In this document: piece by piece, positions 47,371 through 61,086 of the stretch
How positions within the stretch are numbered: the stretch's first letter is position 1
Layout of the letters: every line of letters begins with the position of its first letter
Assembly (NCBI RefSeq): GCF_017591435.1
Contig: NC_059268.1
Location: forward strand, 12,794,184 to 12,858,183
Length of the DNA: 64,000 nt
Direction of reading: 5' to 3'
Origin: Portunus trituberculatus
Lineage: Eukaryota > Arthropoda > Malacostraca > Decapoda > Portunidae
Notes under the pieces: generated by a model
Told to the model about the DNA's origin: nothing
What the model saw: the letters and a program-made list of their open reading frames with translations, nothing else
Database searches by the model: none
Position numbers and translations under genes: made by a program

Positions 47371-47409
47371 TATAAAAGGAAAATCTATATCATTACATCT
47401 GTTCATTTG
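47371..47409 (+). promoter_or_regulatory. Candidate TATA promoter of the 221-aa gene
   Basis: TATAAAAGG at 47371 is followed 34 nt later by an initiator-like TCATTT with its A at 47405. This spacing is a little long for TATA-Inr. It would give a 5' UTR of about 480 nt unless an intron is removed (a donor-like GGGTGAGTG lies near 47493). Confidence 0.35.
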
Positions 47410-47888
47410 TTTAGTCTTTAGTGGAAACATGAGGATGGCAGATATGAAAACCTAGTTTCAACATCAAAGAAATGCATACATTTTCACCGTCATGGGTGAG
47501 TGGGAGATTTATGAGCGTCAGTCATTGCTTGTAATCGGCGGTTAAGCCCCGTTACGTTTCATGTTCGTACGAGAGAAACTCATCGTAACGGTAGCTGAGA
47601 CGCACCACCGCTGCCGTACCCGAGTTTGTCGGATACTTCCTTGCCTCAGACCGGCATTGGCTTCTGGTGAAGTTAGACCTGTGCTTAATGGGCTTCTGAC
47701 AGACAAAGAAACCCAAACGCATAGAAGTATACAGTGAACCGTACGTCACCAAAACTGAAATTACTTAAATCTGTTGTTAGCGGTGACAAAAGTATTGCAT
47801 TTCTGAAACTGTTAGCAACCTCAGTGATAAAACACTTGGAAATAATAAAAAATTTGGGAACAATTAACTACCAAAACGGTGAAGCATC

Positions 47889-48554
47889 ATGACTAATCAT
47901 ATAGTGTTTATGCTGCTGCTGGGCGTCACCTTGGCTTTGAAGCAGCAACAACACGGAAATACACGTGACTGGTACCAATACACTAAAAGTGAGAACTCTC
48001 CCGACCATCGTGCGTCTAACAATAATGACATGCGAAGACGATTATCAACTTCATCCGTAGGTGCTGCTCAGGTCGGCCGGGAGGGCATCCGTCACACTGA
48101 GACAGAAAATGCAGAAAGCGTAGAAATTCTTCACGGAGAAAGTTTTAGAGGCCACATTAATTCCTATAATCCGATGAAGATGGCCCGCTTTGTGGCTGAT
48201 CCTCACCTGGTTCACCTAATCGAGGATGTGGATGAGGAAGAACAAGAGACTCTGAGGGAAACGACTGCAAGTATCCCGTTGGCGATTGAGCGGGTAACGA
48301 AGGCCCCTACGATGGAGACAGTCACTGTACATTACGAGGCCACCAAAGTTCCCCTTCTCTCTTACATATGGAATGAATTCATTAATCTAGGAGATCTGCT
48401 AGGGCGTGAAGTTTATGACACAGTCTCCGCTCGCCTCTCTTTCCTCTGGCGATCATTCGTAAAACTGCTTAAATCCCGCCGGAGACGAGCTGTCACAGAT
48501 ACATCATCTATTATTGAGAGAGAAAAAAAAAAGATACAAAAACTTAGAAAGTAA
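47889..48554 (+). CDS. Unrecognised secreted-type protein, 221 aa, single exon
   Basis: I do not recognise this protein. It starts with a signal-peptide-like segment (MTNHIVFMLLLGVTLAL). A polar stretch with many Asn, Ser and Glu follows (about 20-85), then an acidic patch (LIEDVDEEEQE, about 111-121). A helical-looking region comes next (WNEFINLGDLLGREVYDTV and RLSFLWRSFVKLL, about 158-193). It ends in a basic RRRR at 197-200 and a Lys-rich tail. RRRRAV could be a furin-type cleavage site (inference). AATAAA at 48677-48682 gives a 3' UTR of about 140 nt, and a TATA-like box lies about 520 nt upstream. Composition is not repetitive, which supports real coding. It may be a lineage-specific secreted factor or a propeptide; function unknown. 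Confidence 0.6.
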   Translation: MTNHIVFMLLLGVTLALKQQQHGNTRDWYQYTKSENSPDHRASNNNDMRRRLSTSSVGAAQVGREGIRHTETENAESVEILHGESFRGHINSYNPMKMARFVADPHLVHLIEDVDEEEQETLRETTASIPLAIERVTKAPTMETVTVHYEATKVPLLSYIWNEFINLGDLLGREVYDTVSARLSFLWRSFVKLLKSRRRRAVTDTSSIIEREKKKIQKLRK

Positions 48555-48682
48555 GACATTAATCTAATATATTTATTGTATTCAGCCTAATGTTAGTAAT
48601 GTCGATTATGCTTTATAGCCAATCACAAAATATTTTCTTACATTTTACAAGCGTACAGTGCGCTTGTGAAAAATTAAATAAA

Positions 48683-49540
48683 GTTATTCAATCTTTTAAT
48701 ATCAACAAACTTTATTATCCCATATTTGTGAACTCACGTATTTTACCTCCATCTCAATCTCACACGCATCGCCTCAAAAATTTCATGTATCTTTACAAAT
48801 ATTTCCCAAATATTCTTTTTAACTTTTTTTTTTTTTCGAGAGAAATTGTTAAACCGAATTTTCCCGATTATAAAACGTCCGCTTTCCTTCAATTTGTAAT
48901 TGGAAACCTAAAATACCTAATTTCCCTGGGGGCTTGATTGATGACTATTTTTGTAGCAGTGTATACAACAAGAGTGGAGGTTGGATCATGCCGGCTACCC
49001 CCTAAACATAGGACAGACAGCCTGAGACAGGATTTAAACGTCAGTCAGGAGGTGGAGCTTCTCTTCTTCGCAGGGGCTTTGTTCATACAGAACGGAGCCA
49101 GGAAAATACACCCCCAACAGCCACAGGCCGTGGGTGCTAACCAAGGATTCTAGGATATTCCTTGGTGATAATAACTGTCCCTGGGGTCTTTAATCTCCCT
49201 ACTCCCCCGCTCCAACAAGGCGTTGCCTTACCTGACTAGGGGGTGCACACCCTGAACCCTACTTCTTACTCTTCGGGACTTTTAGGAGCTGACAACCATG
49301 TTATTCACTATGGGCAGAACTGAGGATAAAAACGTGGGAAAGTACTGTCATCAACTGTAACAATTTTTGTCTCATCGAAACATGCCTTTATAAACTCTGC
49401 GTAATTAATAAAAATAAAGATTATGATGGTTGAAAAGTTAAATTTTCCAGTCAAAGGCAGTGTTCCAGTGACATTAGAAACAGCAACACACCTAACTCAG
49501 TGCCCTTCTCATCTATTAACGATGTCAGATTCCACATCTA
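48683..49540. other. Sequence after the 221-aa gene
   Basis: AT-rich to about 48930, then unremarkable sequence. Short ORFs (48938-49153 and others) have no recognised homology or splice support. No repeat was recognised before the inverted-repeat arm at 49543. Confidence 0.45.
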
Positions 49541-49716
49541 TACATTAGGAGAGGGAATATCAACAGAGGAGTAATTATTCAGGATACGTTACTTTAAGCT
49601 AAGGTAGATGATGGGCGGTGTCGCCGTCGGCGAGAAGGCAACCAGCATGGGAAGCGACGAAGGTTGGGCGAGCACAGGCACTGTAGGTGGGTGGGAAGCA
49701 CTGTGTGTGTGTGTGT

Positions 49717-50115
<399 letters not shown>

Positions 50116-50125
50116 ACACACACAC

Positions 50126-51110
50126 GGCAGTTAAAGATATGAAGTCCAAGTGGAGAGCAGTAAACAGCGGAGTGCCACAGGGGTTAGTATTGGCGCCAAT
50201 ACTTTTTCTCGTATATATAAACGACATGCCAGAGGGAGTGAACAGCTACATAAATCTGTTTGTGGACGATGTGAAACTGTGCAGTCATAAAACAAAAAGA
50301 GGATTGTGAAATACTGCAGGAAGACTTAAACAAGATCTGGAAATGGAGTAAAAAATGGGAGATGGAATTCAATGTGGACAAAAGCCATGTCATGGAAATG
50401 GGAAAAAGTGAAAGACGACCAGTGGGAATCTATAAGATGGGAGATGGAGTAGAACTAGAAAAAGTAAAAAGGAAAAGGACTTGGGAGTGACGATGGAAGA
50501 AAACAATCAACCGGTAAGCCATATTGATAGAATTTTCAGAGAGACATATAATTTGCTAAGGAATATTGGATTAGCATTTCACTATATGGACAAAGAAATG
50601 ATGAAGAAATTGATAAGTACTAAAATAAGACCCAGATTGGAATATGCAGGAGTTGTGTGGACCCCATAAAAGAAACACATAAGAAATTGGAGACTACAAA
50701 AATGGCTACAAGAATGGTTCCAGAATTTAAAGGGATGACATATGAGGAGAGACTAAAAGCTATGGATCTACCAACCCTGGAACAGAGAAGAGAGAGGGAT
50801 CTGATACAAGTTTATAAATTGATTAACGGAATGGATCAAGTGGATAATGAGAAACTAATCCTGAGAGAAGAATATGACATTAGAAGCACAAGATCACATA
50901 GTAAGAAACTGAGGAAAGGAAGATGTCTGAGAGATGTTAAAAAATATAGTTTCCCGCAAAGATGTGTTGAGACTTAGAACAGTTTGAGTGAGGAAGTGGT
51001 GTCAGCAACGAGTGTGCATAGTTTTAAGGAAAAATTGGACAAGTGTAGATATGGAGACGGGGCCACACGAGCATAAAGCCCAGGCCCTGTAAAACTACAA
51101 CTAGGTAAAT
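50126..51110 (+). mobile_element. Jockey/CR1-like LINE 3' fragment
   Basis: It encodes the second half of a reverse transcriptase in broken frames: VNSGVPQGLVLAPILFLVYIND, then FVDDVKL in place of the FADD box, KIRPRLEYAGVVWTP and LPTLEQRRERDLIQVYK, ending PGPVKLQLGKY. The 3' end runs into (AC)n after AACTACAACTAGGTAAAT. At least two frameshifts and a stop interrupt it. It is a different family from the one at 37655-38690, which has an ATAAC tail. Confidence 0.85.
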
Positions 51111-51290
51111 ACACACACACACACACAGAGTGCTTCCCACCCACCTTCAGTGCCTGTGCTCGCCCAGCCTTCGTCGCTTCCCATACAGGTTGCCTCTTTG
51201 CTGACACTGCCCATCATCTACCTTAGCTTAAAGTAACATATCTTGAATAATTACTCCTCTGTTGATATTCCCTCTCCTAATGTGTGTGTG

Positions 51291-51490
51291 TTCGAATCCC
51301 ACCACGTATCGCTTTGAAACTATACCATTTGTCGAGTGGTTTAAAGTTACACACGTCATCATGATACCCAGGTTCTAGGCGGTTACACCAAAGACGCATT
51401 TGGGTGGTGATATGGGTCCTAATATGGATACCACCATAAATTAAACTGCCTGCGCCACTAATGGGTGGAAGCTGAACAGCGGTTCCTATA
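51291..51490. mobile_element. Possible second SINE family fragment
   Basis: A B-box-like GTTCGAATCCCACC is followed by about 190 bp of unique-looking sequence (ACCCAGGTTCTAGGCGG, GGTGGTGATATGGGTCC, GCCACTAATGGGTGG). The body differs from the eight SINEs above. No second copy is present in the window, so this is only a suggestion. Confidence 0.35.
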
Positions 51491-51550
51491 CATACTCTTC
51501 AAGTATATCTACAAGCTCTATAGGCCACAGCATATAAAAAGAATAATAGA

Positions 51551-53437
<1,887 letters not shown>

Positions 53438-53453
53438 TTTATTTCACTTTATT
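53438..53453 (-). terminator. Poly(A) signals of the DNAJC30-like gene
   Basis: On the minus strand AATAAA occurs at 53453-53448, only 5 nt past the stop codon, and again at 53443-53438. This predicts a 3' UTR of only about 25-50 nt. Confidence 0.6.
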
Positions 53454-53458
53454 ATTTT

Positions 53459-54455
53459 CTACTTCTGTTTACTTTTGGGCTTTTCTGAATCATAACTGCT
53501 TGACATACATATATGAATTAAAAATGCAATAATTAAAAGCATTAAAACACTAATAGCAGACTGAGTTTTCTTCTCCTCAACTTCAGTGCTTCTCTGTCTC
53601 AAAACGTCTTCATACCTTATCTTGGCATCTTGTTTGCGTTCCCAACTTGACTGGTAATGCACCTTAGTCCACTCATCAAAGTTATATATTGGAGTTCTTC
53701 CTGAAGTTGTAGGCACTGCACCTCTTTTTCTTCTTGATTCATAAAACTTGGATGAATATTCCTCTGCCTCACCTGGTGTTGCTGCTGTAGACATTCCCAG
53801 CAGACCCCTGTCATACATTTTTCTCTGACTGAAGTTCCCTAAGATCTCATAAGCCTCCTTTATTTCCCGAAATTTCTTTGCAGGATCTTCATCACCTTTG
53901 TACTGATCAGGATGATACTTTTTTGAAAGCTTGTAATATGCATTCTTTATCTGAAATATATAACAAAAACGGTAAGTAAAAAAGCACAAACCTTTTCTAA
54001 TTGTAGCTGTAATTGACATTATAAATAGTAAAACAGGAAAATATAAGCATAAAAACAAGAAAGCTATATAATCATGAGGAGACAGTCACAAAACCATGAC
54101 TCATATGCATACTTTTATAAGAGAAAGAGAAGTCCATATTTCAACAGTGATTACAAAAGTACCACATTGGTCAGTGGACTGAGACGCCTCAAGTAATAAA
54201 GTTATCAGTTTTCACACCAGCTGTCACCTTACTCTACAGCCACCCACATCTAGGCATCATCATGAGTATACTGTCCTGGATTTCTTTATCACCTACAACA
54301 GACCTAAAAGGTATTTGTCTTCAAACTAATATCTGCGATTCTCCTGAAGTATAAATTCAATTTCAAAGAGCATAATCTAAGATAAAGTTTTTCCATACTG
54401 TGTGATATCAGGGTTATGTCATACATAACTTCCCAATATGTACCCTAAAGATCAC

Positions 54456-54498
<43 letters not shown>

Positions 54499-54799
54499 AT
54501 AGCAATAGCGGTGTACCAGAGCATAGTCATTACATCTGAAGAAGCTTGTAAGGTACCTGAGCTTGAGTGGCCTTGGGAGTAATTTTAAGCACATCATAAT
54601 AATTTCGCTGACGGTTCTCCAGGGTGGATCTAACCCGAGAGGCGTGGACGACCTGTTGCTGGTGTACCGCGGCAAGGGCAGCTCGGAACAGCAGTCTGCA
54701 CCGCCGTTCATCCCGTACCGATAGTATTTCATAAACACTGTACCGCCGCAGCCACATTTTGGAAGAGCTCCTCGCCCTTCCACGGATAACCAGGTTCAT
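53459..54799 (-). CDS. DNAJC30: DNAJC30-like mitochondrial J-domain protein, 2 exons
   Basis: Exons 54799-54557 and 53950-53459 join in phase (CAG to ATA) through a GT/AG intron, giving 244 aa. The start is a very Arg-rich, acid-poor segment (MNLVIRGRARSSS) typical of a mitochondrial targeting signal. The J domain spans about residues 67-130 and keeps the HPD motif at 94-96 and the YDRGLL end. Then comes a linker with YNFDEWTKVHY, the NFD-x-HY box shared with DNAJC30, an Arg/Glu helix, and a hydrophobic membrane segment at about 212-230 with a short Lys-rich tail. DNAJC30 is an inner-membrane J protein linked to ATP synthase and complex I turnover in mammals. Orthology is inferred from domain order and the NFD box. 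The codons before 54799 are open (TTG at 54853), but no upstream ATG is in frame. Confidence 0.85.
54452..54498. repeat. (GTA)n microsatellite in the DNAJC30 intron
   Basis: About 15 GTA/TAG triplets in a row, 60 bp below the donor of the first exon. Confidence 0.93.
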
Positions 54800-55144
54800 G
54801 TCGTCCCCTTGGCTCCACACGGTGATTGAAGTCTGTTTATGAGACCAATCCAAACTCTAACCGGCATCATGCTGTATTCATGGTCTAATGCTCAGCCTCA
54901 GTGGGTCACAGTAACAGGCTTACTGTTACACAAACACTAACACGCCTGGTACAGTCTTCCTTTACGTAGGTACTCATCAGCTGGATCACTCTTGCTCTTG
55001 TCAACGGGACAGAAAATTATTATATTAAGTTAGCAAAAAATATTGTAGAAAATATCCTTGTATATAGATAGACACACGAAGGATTTCAAGAGAAACATAT
55101 TTTTTTTTATGAAAAAAAAGTATAAAAAAAAAAAAAAAAAAAAT

Positions 55145-55795
55145 TGCGCAAATCGTCGTTCGATGAAATAGCTGTCACTCTACAGGAACAGTTTCCCTCA
55201 ATGCAGGGTGTTGTTGGAGGTGAGGAGTGGAGACTTGTCAGGATTTAATTTGACTGCTATTGTGCATTGTCTTTAGATTAACAATTTTGTTATAAGAAAT
55301 GTTGGCTAATATAGAGTGTGTTAGACACTTTTCTTTCCTTCTACTTTTGGTCAGGGGGTGGGCAAGGTCCATCCTCCTCCTTTGTTTTATTTCATTATTA
55401 ATGCAGCAGTAAATGTATAAATCAATCTTAGCCAGGGACATATCAACAGCCATTTTCTTTTCTATTGAGTCTTCCGGTACGCCAAAAGAAGAGCAACCGC
55501 CGCTTCAGCATCGTCACTGGAGGAAGACATCTAGGCGACACTTTCCGACTATAGAAAGGGTGAGCCGTAAACTCTACGTATGTAAAATATCGGTCTCAAA
55601 TTGGCACGTGTGAACCCGCCTTTACTCCCGTGACATCACGACGTAAATAAAGTCGCAAACCGACCAATAAGACCAGCATGTTGGTCTTGTTTTGCGACTG
55701 CTTTCTCCAGTCGCTAAGCACCAATTTTGAGTTCGGAAGCTTTACGTATGTAAAACTTCAGTCGCAACTTGGCACGTGTGAAACCGCCATTAAGC
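55145..55795 (-). mobile_element. Harbinger/IS4EU-like MITE copies B, rearranged
   Basis: 55145-55622 is the reverse complement of the left part of copy A (44078-44540), ending at the left terminus (GGCACGTGTGAACCCGCC). Directly after it, 55623-55795 matches the right end of copy A in plus orientation (GACTGCTTTCTCCAGTCGC to GGCACGTGTGAAACCGCC). Two ends of the family are therefore joined in an order not found in copy A. Confidence 0.7.
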
Positions 55796-57439
55796 AAGAC
55801 TCAAGACTATAGCTTGTATCTACGGTCCACAACTGTGGTCACTGGAGACTAACCAATCCCACTGAACGGTTAACACCAAAGAGGTATCTAACCTCCTTGG
55901 TTAACACTAAGTGAAATCAACTTCACACACCTTACATTTCCTGACAATACAAGTTTATATTGGGAAAATATGAGGCTACCATGACCTTCACGGAAAAATT
56001 ATGTATTTTTTGTGTATAAATGTTAACGTATGAAAATGAGTTAATTAAAATAGTGCACGAATATTTTTCTCAATATGTATGAATGGTTGAGGCGCCAATG
56101 ACACATTACGATAGATTGCAGCACACCAGTATAATGCTGCTTGGTGCTTTGTACTGTACCATAGGTACTATACATTTTTCTTATTATTCTTCTTTCTTTA
56201 TGTAGTGTACCTGAATGATGATTCTATTTTGCTTATGTCCACTAGCTGATGCACTGTTGCAGCTTTGATTTGCTTCCATAATGACTGCATTTCATACTTA
56301 GGTTTACCTTATGGTTTCCTTCAGACTTCACTCTATGAAGTCTATATAATGTGCTATGTGCAAAATTCATTTTAATTGTAATGTCTGTTATATTCATACG
56401 ATACAGAAGGCACATCCTTAAATTTTACAGTTGAGGGAGATAAATGTTCAGAGGACGTTCATTTCAAATATTGTACATTTCTAATGTTCTTGGTTCAGAT
56501 GGAGGAATGACTGAATTATTTACTGCAGAGAGAGAATGGAATAGTAACGAAGATTCTTACAATAACCTTTTGCACAGCAAAAGCAGCATAAAAACTACAA
56601 CTCGAGCTGATCAAAACATTTGATTCCAACAGTGACATGGAACCAAGTAGAAATTGTATTTCACAGATTGAGAAGTGATTTTCAATCATTAGTGAAAGAA
56701 AAGCATCATGCTAGTGAAATCTACAGCACTACCTTACTGATTCTTTTCTCTCCAAACTCTATATAGTAAAGAAATGCTCCATAATATATACACTAACAAT
56801 GAAAAGTAATGTTTATTAGTTTTCATCCTTAGATAAATAAAGAAATATTTTAGAAATACAAATGAATTATGAGATTTGTAAATTGTTCAGAATCTGTGCA
56901 AGCACCCATCATTGAAAGACTAGAATTCTGCCTGCAAGGGTACAGAGTAACCTAGATTATACAAGGACACTCTTACAACTGCAGCACACAGTAGTGATGG
57001 GCACCTACACATTACATTACATAGGTAACAAAGATAATAAATTGCTAATGTTTGTAACCTTAACAAGGTAACTATGATTGAAAAATCATAACCTGAACTA
57101 CTTGTACATTCTACTCCATTCACAATCACCAAAATAACTTGAACATTCTACTCCTTATACAATCACCTTTTTAAAGCCTTGGAATTGGCTAACCTACAAC
57201 TAAAAGAAAAGACTTCTAACAGAACAAAATTATCCATATTATATGAGAGAAAGACCTGCTGCATATATACTAAATATTATGGAATCCTTTAAGTTTTTTT
57301 TAATTGTTAAAGAAACTACATAGTTTAAAAAGTTAACTAAATGTTCACCATAGCTATAATACTGAAGTATTGTTTACCACTGAATGAAGGCAAATACTGG
57401 GATATTAATAACCTTTCCATCACTATACTAAGAACAAGA

Positions 57440-57483
57440 AATTCTAGCAGGAAGCATGCTGGTGGCCACTGCCATATTCCAAG
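57440..57483 (-). pseudogene. Duplicate of the CHEK1 C-terminal coding end
   Basis: About 40 bp nearly identical to 57722-57762. On the minus strand it reads WNMAVATSMLPA, against WNMAMATNMLPA at the CHEK1 end, without the stop codon. It is too short to be a functional exon by itself and sits about 240 bp downstream of the CHEK1 stop. Confidence 0.7.
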
Positions 57484-57533
57484 TAAGATTTTATACATGA
57501 ATTTCATAGAACAAAAATAGAAATGACAACAAC

Positions 57534-57568
<35 letters not shown>

Positions 57569-57721
57569 AAATTATACAAAAAAAAAAGCATTAAGGTTTG
57601 AGAAAGCAAATGAATGTTAGCCTAACACATAATACTGAAGGGCAGGCAATTACCTCTGCATGAGAAATACCAGCAAGATCCCAACCAATCTTTGGGTAAA
57701 TATGACTGGGAGCTGATACAT

Positions 57722-60700
57722 TTAAGCAGGAAGCATGTTGGTGGCCATTGCCATATTCCAGGTGACTGGTCCTTTCACTATTATATGAGATAAACCTTCC
57801 TTAATTCGTAGGAAATGACGCTTGAAATCCAACCCACAGCCCTTGGATAATCTGAAGTCCAGAAGAATGTACTGTGCCATGTCCAAGATGCTTGCCTTGA
57901 GTACTAGTTGTGCCCCACGGCGATCTACTGTTGTGACAGTTATCTGAAACAGGAAGGTAAGCACGTATTTTATCACACAAGGTTTTTCTTTCATGATGAT
58001 GCATAAAGCATTGTGCCAGCAACACACAAACTTAGTCAAAATGTATATTTGTAATTTTTAGAGTGCATAGTGAAAACATCAACACAAAACTATCGTACTT
58101 ACAACATTAGCAGCATGACACCGATGTGAATAATTCAACTTGTTAAACACTGCTTCAAGATGTGTCACAGTGTCTTCTAAAGATGTCCTAACCAACATCC
58201 TTGTCATGCGTTTCACCAGTCGTTGTAGCGGTGTCTGGCTGGCCTGAGTTCCTTGGGTCATTTGTGAGGAAAGTAGCAACTGCTCAGGTTTGGCAGGCTG
58301 AGAGAAACTTACCACACCTGGTTCTAGGTTGCCACCATCCTAAAATAAATAAGGAGGACTATTTAAAGATACACATTAAAACCAAAAAGTGTGGCTGCCC
58401 TAACTCTTGCAAAATATACACATAAAACTATACCACAAACAAAGTCTTGATTAGCTTCATGTTTTCATCCTTATAAGTGCATTGAAGTACCCATAAAAAA
58501 AGTAAACTTTCTAAACTCAGCAGTATCTACTTACAAGCAGGGCATTTAACACTGGAGCACTAGGAGGTTCTGGTTGTGAACATGTCCACCGAGTAGACAT
58601 ATCATCAACTGAAAAGGCAGAGTTGGCTTGCTCAACCTCACTGCAGATTCGTTTGTGGCTAGGAGTCATGCTTTCAGATGTCGCATTTTGCATCAGCTCT
58701 GTAACAGATGTCAAAATAACATTTTAAATTATAATATTTAACCACAAAGTATATTTGGCCGAGATCCCATAGAAGGAGAATAAAGCTAAGATTTCTAAAA
58801 TTCCTAATCCATTTATTTGCTATGCATGCATGCAGCAGACAAAAACAGGAGTATGGCTTCAACCCAGATAATGTAAAAACTTGTTATTTTCCCACACTCC
58901 AAAATTGAAGCACAATTGCACTAATTCTGTTATAGTATATGAGCACCAAATATGACTGCTTCAAAGAATTAATGCTATTTTCAATTCTTTGGAGATCAGC
59001 ATCTTCTGTTTCTATATAGCAGAGGAGTGTCATTACTTACTTGAGGTTGATGAACATCATTTCCTTTGCAACAGATGAGTGGATGAGTAGCAATGCCCCA
59101 TGGTGTTCCAGCTATATGACATTCTAATTCTCTCATACAGCTAGATCACCAAAGAGACTGCCATTCTTAAACCAATAATATGAATCCAAGCTTGGATAGA
59201 CTTTCCACTGACAATTTCTTTGTAGACTACGTAGCAGATAATCTACCTCTCTGCTTTGGTAATCTAGCTTTATGGATTCATAACTCCCATCATAATGCTA
59301 AACCACCAAAGCAAAGCTGTAGACCAACAAATACATTTTCTACACTTATCAAGACCTGAGTCCTGTAGAATAAACATCTGCACAGAAGAAACAAGAACAG
59401 AGTTTACTCTCATCAATGTGCAAGGTTCCAAACATTCTTGAAGGAATCAACCTTGTTAGCCAAAAGGAAACACAGCATGTAGAGCACGAGAGATGTGTGG
59501 GCACAATAACAATGTGCAGGAGGAACAAGTGATGCTTTAAATAAGATCTGAATTATAGAGTTAAAAAAGGGCAGGGGGAACCAATCAAAAGGCAAGGAGT
59601 CTGGAGGGAACCAATCAAGAGGCAAGGAGTCTGGAGGGAGACAATGACCAACAGCAATGTCATGTGAGGGAGGGATATTGAGAACAACAAATTCATGAGG
59701 CACCAAGAAAGGGGAAAAAGAGAGTAAAAGGTGAGAACATGTAGGAAAGGAGAAAAGAGGAAGAGAGTAAAACTCTACAACTAAGATTCAAAGCACTAAA
59801 CAGGATACTTGCATTAAAATACTGTGTGGACCACTGCAACTTGAATGTGCATACAGTGGTCATAGGAATATAATTTTCAACATTAAAGAAGGAAAACTGT
59901 TATAATGATTTACAACTTCAGTATATAATACATAATGATATAATGATTTAGAACTTTAATATTGGCAAACAGATGATATTCTAAATTTCCCCAACCCATG
60001 TGTTTCAGAAGACATGGGGTGATAAAAATCAACACCTCTTGTACATGGATTAACACTTCTAACATTAAGAGGTGACTATGAGAAAGATCACAGACACTCG
60101 GAGACTCTGCACTATAAACTACATGCAGAGTCACATAGTACCTGAAACCTTAGCTCATAAGTTTATATCAGAAGAATCCACTTTAACCTGCCAACTTGGT
60201 AAATTATTACATAAATGAGAACTTTGGGTTGTGCAAACCACTTCTTATCTGTGGCAGCATGTGCACACACCTCCACCCACACACATTGTACAAATTAGCA
60301 TATTTGGCTCACAACTCAGAAGGCCTTAGGTTTGAGTCCCAAGCACAGTAAGGCTTGTCTTGCTCTTGCAGTGTGTGGTTGTGAGTGATCTCAGTACTAA
60401 ACAAATAAAAAACCATAGGTGACATACAAGTACACACACTGGATTATCCATTTGGCCATTTCCTTTTATGAATCACTTCCTTTTTCTAAATTGTAGGTGT
60501 AGACCACTACTATCTCACAGAAAGTGGGCAGAAATGTTAGCTCTTTGCTCCTGCATGATGCTAAAGATATTATTCAAAGACTGCTATCTTCCTATTCCTG
60601 CCATAGTATACAGTAACACACCATAGACTCTACAAACAGATATTTACAAATTGATGCTGAACTACTAGCCTCCAATCCAATGGTAAAGCTTATTTTTCAA

Positions 60701-61086
60701 AAGTTATGTACTATTAAGATGCTAAAGTTTACCTTCATTGGCTTTTGCTATCTTAAAAATAAGTAAAACTAGACAAATACCTGTATTTTTGTTGAAGTTC
60801 TTTGTGACCCACTGATGAGATTTGATTTGGTTTATTGTAGCTCTGTGCTTTGGTACTGTATTTAAAACCTGTGGGAGAGAAATCTTGTTAGTCTGATATC
60901 TTGTATACAATGAGAAACATCTATAATTAAGCATTTGTAATGTATACTTGATACCCACCTTCCTTAAAAGTGAAAGAGCCAAGTTATCAATCTTGGTCCA
61001 TGGGGTTGTAGTAAACAACCTACAGTCCTTGTCTTTCCAGGCAGTATACTCGGTACATGAAAATGTAGGTTCATCCCAAGGTAGTT
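57722..61086 (-). CDS. CHEK1: Checkpoint kinase 1 (CHEK1), 3' part, 5 exons
   Basis: Exons in gene order: 61086-60959, 60868-60781, 58698-58535, 58339-58103 and 57943-57722. All junctions are in phase with GT/AG and give the last 279 aa (human CHK1 is 476 aa). CHK1 is the Ser/Thr kinase activated by ATR on stalled or damaged replication forks. Seen here are the end of the kinase C-lobe (ELPWDEPTFSCTEYTAWKD, PWTKIDNLALSLLRK, HRATINQIKSHQWV), the regulatory region with the two ATR-type SQ sites (TCSQPEP, like human Ser317, and SFSQPAKP, like Ser345), and the C-terminal KA1 domain (QRLVKRMTR, TTVDRRG, DFRLSKGCGLDFKRHFLRIKEGL) ending at MLPA. The N-lobe and catalytic loop were not found in 61087-64000, so about 195 residues are missing at the right edge. 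Confidence 0.93.
60285..60400 (+). mobile_element. Degenerate SINE fragment
   Basis: A worn tRNA-like head with GGCTCACAACTC and B box GGTTTGAGTCCC, then AAGGCTTG. It resembles the SINE heads elsewhere but is heavily mutated. It lies in a CHEK1 intron. Confidence 0.4.

Larger units (their letters stand above)
45375..47888. other. Intergenic region between COG4 and the 221-aa gene
   Basis: It contains poly(T) (45745-45778), five GGTTA repeats (45806-45830), a 12-bp-arm hairpin (ATAATAACCTGC) at about 45850-45887, two reverse SINEs (46695-47155) and a (GA)n and (CT)n pair at 46484-46515 and 46615-46636. A TATA-like promoter lies at 47371. No other exon was recognised. Confidence 0.55.
54800..57721. 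other. Intergenic region between DNAJC30 and CHEK1
   Basis: It contains Harbinger-like copies at about 55145-55795, an (AAT)n patch at 57535-57566 and a 40-bp duplicate of the CHEK1 end at 57440-57483. The rest (55800-57330) is AT-rich with no exon or repeat that I recognise. Confidence 0.5.

Noticed and set aside
48938..49153. A second small secreted protein after the 221-aa gene
   Set aside because: It lies beyond the poly(A) signal, has no conserved features, and starts in a weak context.
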